Shown one piece after another: positions 1 to 5,452 of a DNA stretch of 5,452 bases. Origin of the DNA: Calditrichota bacterium (GTDB taxonomy: Bacteria > Zhuqueibacterota > Zhuqueibacteria > Residuimicrobiales > Krinioviventaceae); assembly GCA_003818595.1 (NCBI GenBank), contig RPQV01000280.1:1-5452 (forward strand), given 5' to 3'. The notes under the pieces were generated by a model. The model was given only the letters and a program-made list of their open reading frames with translations. It searched no databases and was not told where the DNA came from. Position numbers and translations under genes: made by a program. Within the stretch, counting starts at the first letter, position 1. Each line of letters opens with the position of its first letter.

Positions 1-927
1 ACCCTGTTTGCCGGATTACCAATCCAACCCTTGTTTTATACTTTAGATAACCGGCTCAGTCCTGCAGCAGTCGGTGCATACCCTTGGCCGCCGATGTGGA
101 AATCGAATGCGCAGGGAATTCTCACACCTGCGGCTCTCGATGAATACCTGCGCCAGTTTTATCAAAAAGCGGCCGTGTGGGAGTGCAAGCTCGGGAGCGC
201 TTTTCCCGCTTTTAATGATATATACAAGGAAGCCGGCGTCAGCGCCGGCTACGGTTTTCTCGATCCGCAAAACGGCGAAACGTTGAAAAATACACTGCAG
301 CGAGCTTTAGATTATAAGGCGGATGTGATTCAACTCGTGACGTGGAATGATTATGGCGAAGGCACCATCATAGAGCCGACGCTTGAATTTGGTTATCGCT
401 ATCTTGAGATCATTCAAGATTTTGAGCGTTCACATGTGGATTCGCTGTTGCCCTTTCGCAGACAGGATTTGGCGCTGCCATTGCGTATTTATTCGTTGCG
501 CAAAGAAAATACTCATGACGAACAAATTAACGCTGATTTGGATCGGGTATTTGAGTTGATCATTCAGGAAAAAGTCATCGAAGCGAGAGTACTTTTGGAC
601 AGCCTAAGCGGTGAAACCCGAGTGGGTTCGCAGATGCAGGGCAGAGTGGATTCCTTCGCTCTCCTGCAAAATTATCCCAATCCTTTCAATCCGGCGACAG
701 TGATCCGATTTGATCTTGAAATGAGTTCACCGATAATCCTGGAGGTCTATAACGTCACCGGGCAAAAAGTGCGCACCTTGATGGAAACTACATTGCCGGC
801 CGGCGAACACCAGGTGATTTGGGATGGCAAAAATGGCACAGATCAATTGGTTTCCGGGGGCGTTTATGTCTATCAACTGCGTATGGAGGGAGTGATGGCG
901 GCCAAAAAATGTCTGCTGCTACGTTGA
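1..927 (+). CDS. GH71/GH99-like glycoside hydrolase with T9SS C-terminal sorting domain (5' partial)
   Basis: The reading frame is open from the first base, so the true start lies upstream; the TTG at 31 is an internal leucine codon. About 308 residues are visible. Residues 1-140 are the end of a TIM-barrel glycosidase related to GH71 (alpha-1,3-glucanases) and GH99 (endo-alpha-mannosidases). The key motif is WNDYGEGTIIEP at about 115-126. Its D117 and E120 have the three-residue spacing of the paired carboxylates of GH99 (EWHE in characterised members). A charged, helical linker (about 150-205) follows, of the kind seen after this domain in related proteins. Residues 218-308 form a beta-rich type IX secretion sorting domain: QNYPNPFNPATVIRF, then VYNVTGQKVRTL, LPAGEHQVIWDGKN, SGGVYVYQL and a basic tail ending KKCLLLR. 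This implies Sec export, then T9SS transfer to the cell surface or outside. Substrate is not determinable from sequence; an alpha-glucan or alpha-mannan is a family-based guess. It converges with the minus-strand genes and is not part of their operon. Confidence 0.87.
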   Translation, partial: TLFAGLPIQPLFYTLDNRLSPAAVGAYPWPPMWKSNAQGILTPAALDEYLRQFYQKAAVWECKLGSAFPAFNDIYKEAGVSAGYGFLDPQNGETLKNTLQRALDYKADVIQLVTWNDYGEGTIIEPTLEFGYRYLEIIQDFERSHVDSLLPFRRQDLALPLRIYSLRKENTHDEQINADLDRVFELIIQEKVIEARVLLDSLSGETRVGSQMQGRVDSFALLQNYPNPFNPATVIRFDLEMSSPIILEVYNVTGQKVRTLMETTLPAGEHQVIWDGKNGTDQLVSGGVYVYQLRMEGVMAAKKCLLLR

Positions 928-968
928 GGTTATCAAGGGGATGAGATGCTTTTACTCAGAAATTTCTT

Positions 969-1316
969 TTATTTGAGCAATTTGACGGCTTGGTCAATAT
1001 CTCGAGTGAATATCACCTGCCCGGTTTTATTGCTTTCATAGATGAAGGCTTTCAGGCTCTTGCTTTTAAAATCACTATAGTCACCCAGGATAATGAGTTT
1101 CCGGTGATAATTCGAGGTTTTCTGAAGAAATTCACCGGCGATCCCGCTTTTCAGGTCAAAAAAGGCAGGGGGCAGATTCTCCTTGTGTATCACTATTGTG
1201 TCAGTGGGGCAAAGTACCATCAAATCCAAAAATTCAGATGTTGTGTTGATGATTTCATCATTCATGCGACAATAAGACAAGTCGCGTTTTTCGGTGGGGA
1301 TGATTTGGATGTCCAT
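969..1316 (-). CDS. DUF4180 domain-containing protein
   Basis: This 115-residue protein is full length for the DUF4180 family, which is almost entirely this one domain. Recognisable family features, from memory of the family, are the N-terminal INTTSEFLDLM stretch (about 23-33), a beta strand TIVIHKENL followed by PPAFFDLKSGIAGEFLQK (about 49-66), and the conserved SKSLKAFIYESNKTGQVIF block (about 85-103). It has no signal peptide or membrane segment, so it should be cytoplasmic. The function of the family is unknown to me. The gene starts at an ATG 24 bases after the GH2 stop, with only a weak GAGA-type ribosome site about 10 bases upstream, and ends in TAA. It is the last gene of the minus-strand run. 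A hand count gives about 42% G+C, against roughly 47-60% in sampled lines of the neighbours, which may reflect separate ancestry. Gene identity is secure; its role here is not. Confidence 0.87.
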   Translation of the reverse strand: MDIQIIPTEKRDLSYCRMNDEIINTTSEFLDLMVLCPTDTIVIHKENLPPAFFDLKSGIAGEFLQKTSNYHRKLIILGDYSDFKSKSLKAFIYESNKTGQVIFTRDIDQAVKLLK

Positions 1317-1340
1317 GTTTCAGATTTCTCGAATGCTTTT

Positions 1341-4316
1341 CTAACGGGGACGCCGGTATTTTACCATATTGCAGAACAGCAAATCTGAAAAAGCATTATT
1401 AAGGTCTACCGGATAACTCGGCGCCAGTAGGATCGTTCCCATGCCGTAATCAATGCAGCCGATGAGAGTCAATAGGGTATCGGGATTATGGAAAAACGCG
1501 CCGAAGGATCTCTGCGGGAAATTGCTTTCGAATGGAGCAAAGCCGATTGGGTCAGATGGAACTTCCCAACTGTTGGTGCCGATGATTGTTTTCCCGGGGA
1601 TGGCTTGATCGCCGATAAGAGAGTCCAGATATCCCCAGCCATTTCCGTTCCAGTAGGGTTTCTGCTCGCCGCCCCACTGGGTGACCTCAGATTTTAAAAT
1701 TTTGTGCCTGCACAAGGTCGCCGCCCACGATGAATCAAACTTGATGACCATCGAAACCGAGTGGCTTTTTACGTAATCAAGAATATCACCCAACTGACTG
1801 TCCGGCGGCGGCTCGCCTAGTGCGATAAAATTCAGCTCCGGTGTTGAGGGGATAATGGACGTCAGCTTTCCGCCCATCTGCAATGCAGCCTCTTCTGCGG
1901 CTTTCCAGTGATAGACCACCCCGGTAATATTCTGAAACTCTGCCGCAAAAGACGGACGATTCTGCAACAAGACCTGTTCAGCGCCGTCAGCGACCTGTTT
2001 ACCATCGCGAAGCAAAATGGCTTCCACTGTGATGTATCCGGCATGCCAATCTCCCTCCATAATGACTGGAAGAGATTTGATTAATGATTGAGCAAAAGCA
2101 TCTTTACCGAGGACCTCTACGCTCTGGGTCTGCGAAAAGTTTGTGTACACCCCATTCCCATCCTTGACTTTAATGGACAGCTGGTAAGCTCCGGCTGGTA
2201 ATCGTCCTTCATTGATCAGATCGACGGCAAAGAGGGCGCGATCGCCGACACTAAAATATTTGCCATTTTGTCTGCGAATGGCCACCTGCAGATCGCGAAT
2301 CCAATAGTAATAGTCCTCAGCCGGTCCTTTGAGATTGCGCCCTTCATCACAAATGGCCGAGTACCAGGCCAGAAAATCAAAGCCGAGGCTCTGGTCTGCA
2401 CCGCTCCAACCGTTGATGGCGTACCCATCTATCGGGTCGCTGCAGAGGATGTTCTGTCCCAGCCGGCCGTCTATATACATCAAACCTCTTCCCACCTGCC
2501 TGCTCAAATCAGCCGGACTCTTGATAAAGGAGTTTTGGGAGAAATCATTTTGGTGAAAGTATTTTTCAGTTTTTTGACCCAGAATTGACCACGATTTATA
2601 ATCATATCCGGTGGTGTCTTTTGGATGGGCCAGCAGGAAATAGTTGTCAGGTCCGCAGTAACATCTCACCTCACCCCAATAAACAGCACAGCTGTCATTG
2701 ATGCAGATATGATCGAAAAAATCGCTCTCTTGAAAGCGAGATTTTGAGTCGACGGTATGGTCATCAATATAATCAAGACGCGGAAAACTCTCATAAGGCC
2801 TGATGTGAGGGATAAATCCGGATGGTCCGCCGTTTTGGCCACCGGATTGGTTGAGCAACAGCCGAGAATCGTCCAGTTGTTGTGTCTCGACAAATATCTT
2901 TTTATGGACATAGTCCCACGTGCATTGTTCATTGGCAACGCTGTAGATGATCACACTGGGATGGTTGCGATCTCGAAGCACCATACGCTTGAATTTTTCG
3001 GGAAAGGTCATGGCACAAAAGTAGGACGTCTCACCCGGCGCAGTTTCGATCCATGACGGGGTTTTAAGATCGTCCACTCCCGGGCTGCCTCCGGGTTCTT
3101 CATAGATCAACAAGCCCAGTTCATCCGCGTATTTCATCACCAGCGGCTCACCGATGCGACGATGAAAATTGATGGCATTATGTCCGATCGCTTTGGCGTT
3201 CTCAACACTTTTACGTGCCATTTCTTCGGTTGCATAAAATCCGGTTTGATGGTAATATCCCCAATCGATGGCTGACTTGATTCGAATTCTTTCGCCGTTC
3301 AGATAAAAATGATGCGCCCCATCCTGATTCGCTTTGACCTCGAAGGTTCTGAAACCAAAACGCTGCTGATAAACATCATGATCAATTTGACTATTGAGAC
3401 GAATGGTGCAATAATGCAGCGCAGGCTGCTCTGGACTCCACAGCTTTGCCTCAGGCACGGCGAAAGTGGGTGTGATCATCAGTTTCTGCTGAGCCTCGAC
3501 GTTGACCGTCAAGGTGGTATCAAAGAGAATATGATGATCAGCTGCAGTGGCGATTTCTACGGTCATCATCAGATTCTGGGAAATATGACGCATATTATCA
3601 ATAGTGGTTTGAACTTGAATCCTTCTGCCGCCGGCAGGTAATACATTTTTAACAAAGAGATCTTTAATGTAACAGGAATCAGTTGCTGTCAAGACGATTT
3701 GTCCCCCAATACCGCCAAAATCGTGTCCAGGGATCAGCTTGATATTCCCCCATTCAGTTGCAGGAGCATCGTTCCAACCGCGTTGTCCCCCGGGATTTGT
3801 TACGCGAAGGGCGATTCTGTTTTCAGCGCCGTAGCTGAGAAATCGGCTGATGTCCCATTTCAGCGGAGTTTCTGCGATGAGATCATAACCGGCGAGCTGC
3901 TCATTGATGTATAATTCGACTCGCAGACGCGCCTTTTCTATGGACAGATGAACGACCTGCCCCTCCCAACTCGGAGGAATTTGGACGACTTGGCTGAACC
4001 AGCCGACGCCGTGATAGCGCCAGGTGGGATCGCCTTGGCCGAACAGCTCTTCAAAACTGGCCGGTACCTTGCCTAATACGCCGGCGGAGTAAAGCGCATC
4101 CCATCCGCACTGTGGCGGATTAACTGGAATTATAGCATAGTCGATCTCATCAGGCAGGAATAATTGATCATGCACATACTCGGCGTTCTTGTCGAGCCAA
4201 ACGCGCCAGCCTGTGCCCGTGAGATTGATTTCCTGGCGCGGGGATAAAGCCCACGCCGATTGGATAAGCATCAGAATCGCAAAAAGAAACATCGACGGTT
4301 GAAAAACTTGTTTCAT
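1341..4316 (-). CDS. Secreted glycoside hydrolase family 2 protein (beta-galactosidase/beta-glucuronidase-like) with long C-terminal extension
   Basis: This 991-residue protein starts at the ATG at 4316. That choice is supported by a GAGG site five bases upstream and by an immediate Sec signal peptide (MKQ, hydrophobic core 9-19, likely cleavage after AWA at 23). A start at 4364 would put 16 extra residues before the signal and overlap the upstream gene. Domains in order: jelly-roll sugar-binding domain (about 30-210, with TWRYHGVGWFSQ and LYINEQLAGY), immunoglobulin-like domain (about 215-325, ending QQRFGFRTFEV), and TIM barrel (about 330-660, opening FYLNGERIRIKSAIDWGYYH). RDRNHPSVIIYSVANEQ is the GH2 acid/base signature, with E463 the predicted acid/base. 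E549 in VYWGEV, 86 residues later, is the best nucleophile candidate. Beta-rich linker domains and a C-terminal region (about 790-991) follow, whose end (TLIGCIDYGMGTILLAP) resembles the glutamine-amidotransferase-like tail of some GH2 proteins. There is no T9SS tag, so it is probably periplasmic. Exact sugar specificity cannot be read. Confidence 0.91.
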   Translation of the reverse strand: MKQVFQPSMFLFAILMLIQSAWALSPRQEINLTGTGWRVWLDKNAEYVHDQLFLPDEIDYAIIPVNPPQCGWDALYSAGVLGKVPASFEELFGQGDPTWRYHGVGWFSQVVQIPPSWEGQVVHLSIEKARLRVELYINEQLAGYDLIAETPLKWDISRFLSYGAENRIALRVTNPGGQRGWNDAPATEWGNIKLIPGHDFGGIGGQIVLTATDSCYIKDLFVKNVLPAGGRRIQVQTTIDNMRHISQNLMMTVEIATAADHHILFDTTLTVNVEAQQKLMITPTFAVPEAKLWSPEQPALHYCTIRLNSQIDHDVYQQRFGFRTFEVKANQDGAHHFYLNGERIRIKSAIDWGYYHQTGFYATEEMARKSVENAKAIGHNAINFHRRIGEPLVMKYADELGLLIYEEPGGSPGVDDLKTPSWIETAPGETSYFCAMTFPEKFKRMVLRDRNHPSVIIYSVANEQCTWDYVHKKIFVETQQLDDSRLLLNQSGGQNGGPSGFIPHIRPYESFPRLDYIDDHTVDSKSRFQESDFFDHICINDSCAVYWGEVRCYCGPDNYFLLAHPKDTTGYDYKSWSILGQKTEKYFHQNDFSQNSFIKSPADLSRQVGRGLMYIDGRLGQNILCSDPIDGYAINGWSGADQSLGFDFLAWYSAICDEGRNLKGPAEDYYYWIRDLQVAIRRQNGKYFSVGDRALFAVDLINEGRLPAGAYQLSIKVKDGNGVYTNFSQTQSVEVLGKDAFAQSLIKSLPVIMEGDWHAGYITVEAILLRDGKQVADGAEQVLLQNRPSFAAEFQNITGVVYHWKAAEEAALQMGGKLTSIIPSTPELNFIALGEPPPDSQLGDILDYVKSHSVSMVIKFDSSWAATLCRHKILKSEVTQWGGEQKPYWNGNGWGYLDSLIGDQAIPGKTIIGTNSWEVPSDPIGFAPFESNFPQRSFGAFFHNPDTLLTLIGCIDYGMGTILLAPSYPVDLNNAFSDLLFCNMVKYRRPR

Positions 4317-4321
4317 CTTTG

Positions 4322-4327
4322 CCTCAA
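4322..4327 (-). promoter_or_regulatory. Ribosome binding site of the GH2 gene, overlapping the upstream stop codon
   Basis: On the minus strand the sequence reads TTGAGGCAAAGATG. GAGG lies five bases before the ATG at 4316, and the TGA inside TTGAGG is the stop codon of the propeller gene. This fixes the GH2 start and suggests that ribosomes finishing the upstream gene can reinitiate directly on the GH2 gene (translational coupling, inferred). Confidence 0.7.
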
Positions 4328-5452
4328 CGATCAAATTCGATGATATATTCTGAAAGATAGGCACTGCTTTCCGGTCTGATGTTTTTCACGAATAATCGCG
4401 CACGCCGGCCTAACTTCAGACACGTATTGCGGGCGGCAATATCTTCCGGTGTATTCATGGGTTGTAGTGAGGGATACCAGAGAAAGTAACCCGGCTTGTC
4501 GAGAAGCAGTTGCGGCTTTGTCCATTCCTGTGAAAAGTCCGCCTTGCCAAGATCACTATTTAAATTGAAGGAGATATAGATGCTGCTGCCGGCCCATGAT
4601 TGTCCAGTCACTTTTCCCATCAACATCACCCAACAGTTCAGAAACGTATTCCAGCTCACCGACGGTCCCCAATGAAAGCCGCCATGGGGTGAAGATGCCG
4701 GACCTCCGCCATCTTTCAGCGGAATCTGCAGCGAAGCAATCGGAACTCCGATGCCGTCATGTGGCGCATTAAATCCTTTGCCATCCCATCGTTTTGCTTT
4801 GCCCGTCGGATTATCAAGATCGCGCAGATCGATTCTTGCCACGCTGATGCATTGCCCGCTCCATTCTTGCGCTGCAGTCCATCTGCTTTCGTCATAGATT
4901 CCGGGGTAACCGTATTCGCCGTAAAATAAATAGAGATAATCTCCACAGGCCACCGCGGATGGATCACCGACTCCACCGGCAAAAGTGTTGGAGGTGTTGT
5001 GCGGCTTGAGGATCAGACGCGACTGATGATCTTCGATAAAGATCCCTTTGTCGTTCCATGATCTTCCCCCATCGGACGATTTCATAACGCCAATACGGCA
5101 GACAGCAGCGGGAGAAGTCGGTCCCTTGAGTCCTTGCGGCCATTTTACGTCCTTATAGCCTGTGCCGGTTGACGAATCCCATGGCAGAGTGGATGGATAG
5201 TTCTCATTATGATATACAGCATACAGTGTTTTGCCGGACCTATCGGAGGCATCTTGGTAGATGGTTTCGAACCAGACAGCGCCATGCAGTCCGGGAGTAC
5301 CAATGGGCGCATTGGGCGGCATCAGCGGTTCAGTAAATTCGTCCGGCCGGCTGGCGAATGCCTCGTCGGCATTTTTCCCATCGGCAAATTTCAGATCACG
5401 GGCATTTCCCCACAAAGGGTCCTCGCCGTACTTGCCCGGGAAAATGCGAAAT
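4324..5452 (-). CDS. Sialidase/GH43-like beta-propeller protein, putative glycosidase (5' partial)
   Basis: The frame is open to the right edge (FRIFPGKYGEDPLWGNARDL is read from the edge inward), so the start and any signal peptide are outside; the TTG at 5415 is an internal codon. About 375 residues are visible, ending in TGA seven bases before the GH2 start. The protein is rich in short beta strands and aromatic motifs typical of a beta-propeller: GKTLYAVYHNENYP (about 73-86), one clear Asp-box SSDGGRSW (about 125-132), GGVGDPSAVACGDYLYLFYG (about 159-178), HWGPSVSWNTFLNCWVML (about 260-277) and FLWYPSLQP (about 323-331). The repeated pattern of an acidic or polar residue, then PS, then a strand resembles five- or six-bladed sugar-active propellers (GH43, GH32, GH33, GH130 types). 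I cannot assign a family or the catalytic carboxylates. No T9SS tag follows the final YIIEFDR. Its place directly before a GH2 gene supports a role in the same glycan pathway; a non-catalytic binding role is possible. Confidence 0.78.
   Translation of the reverse strand, partial: FRIFPGKYGEDPLWGNARDLKFADGKNADEAFASRPDEFTEPLMPPNAPIGTPGLHGAVWFETIYQDASDRSGKTLYAVYHNENYPSTLPWDSSTGTGYKDVKWPQGLKGPTSPAAVCRIGVMKSSDGGRSWNDKGIFIEDHQSRLILKPHNTSNTFAGGVGDPSAVACGDYLYLFYGEYGYPGIYDESRWTAAQEWSGQCISVARIDLRDLDNPTGKAKRWDGKGFNAPHDGIGVPIASLQIPLKDGGGPASSPHGGFHWGPSVSWNTFLNCWVMLMGKVTGQSWAGSSIYISFNLNSDLGKADFSQEWTKPQLLLDKPGYFLWYPSLQPMNTPEDIAARNTCLKLGRRARLFVKNIRPESSAYLSEYIIEFDR

Noticed and set aside
31..33. TTG at 31 as the real start of the left gene
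   Set aside because: The frame is open upstream to the window edge, and the downstream sequence is the middle of a glycosidase barrel, so the gene is truncated by the window and not started here.
928..977. Possible bidirectional terminator in the convergent gap (CTCA...TGAG arms at 955-958 and 974-977, with GAAATTTC palindrome inside)
   Set aside because: The arms are only four bases, the inner pairing is AT-rich and imperfect, the right arm lies in the DUF4180 coding end, and no clean U-run follows on either strand.
990..1388. Plus-strand open frame of 132 codons opposite the DUF4180 gene
   Set aside because: It lies antisense to a recognisable family protein and across the next gene junction, with no recognisable product of its own.
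2268..2588. Plus-strand open frames of 75-110 codons inside the GH2 gene (also near 2757, 3309 and 3699)
   Set aside because: They are shadows of the GH2 coding frame, whose protein shows continuous family motifs over the same positions.
4317..4364. A longer GH2 start at 4364 adding 16 residues
   Set aside because: It would overlap the upstream gene by 41 bases, put a polar stretch ahead of the signal peptide, and ignore the well-placed GAGG before the ATG at 4316.

Overview
The window carries four protein-coding genes and almost no non-coding DNA. It looks like an accessory locus for breaking down or remodelling a carbohydrate. The left gene ends in a Por/type IX secretion (T9SS) sorting domain with the motif QNYPNPFNP. 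That motif is typical of the Bacteroidota/Fibrobacterota-Chlorobi-like superphylum and is especially common in lineages such as Calditrichota, KSB1, Ignavibacteriota and Marinimicrobia. With G+C near 50% in sampled lines, a free-living or sediment bacterium of this kind is likely; the exact phylum is an inference.

Layout: positions 1-927 (+) hold the 3' part of a GH71/GH99-like glycoside hydrolase with a C-terminal T9SS domain. A 41-base convergent gap follows. The other three genes are on the minus strand and read right to left. First is a sialidase/GH43-like beta-propeller protein (5452-4324, its 5' end beyond the window). Next is a secreted glycoside hydrolase family 2 protein with a long C-terminal extension (4316-1341). 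Last is a small DUF4180 protein (1316-969). The gaps between these three are 7 and 24 bases, and the GH2 ribosome binding site overlaps the stop codon of the propeller gene, so they are probably one transcript.

Working model (inference): the T9SS-tagged GH71/99-like enzyme acts at or outside the cell surface, while the GH2 enzyme, which has an ordinary Sec signal peptide and no sorting domain, acts in the periplasm. The propeller protein supplies a third glycosidase or glycan-binding activity. The DUF4180 protein has no obvious carbohydrate role and is the odd member. No RNA gene, mobile element, CRISPR array or convincing terminator is visible, and the minus-strand promoter must lie to the right of the window. 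I see no clear evidence of a wholly new system. The most unusual points are the mixed GH71/GH99 active-site motif, the cysteine cluster around the presumed GH2 nucleophile, and the DUF4180 gene at the end of a glycosidase operon.
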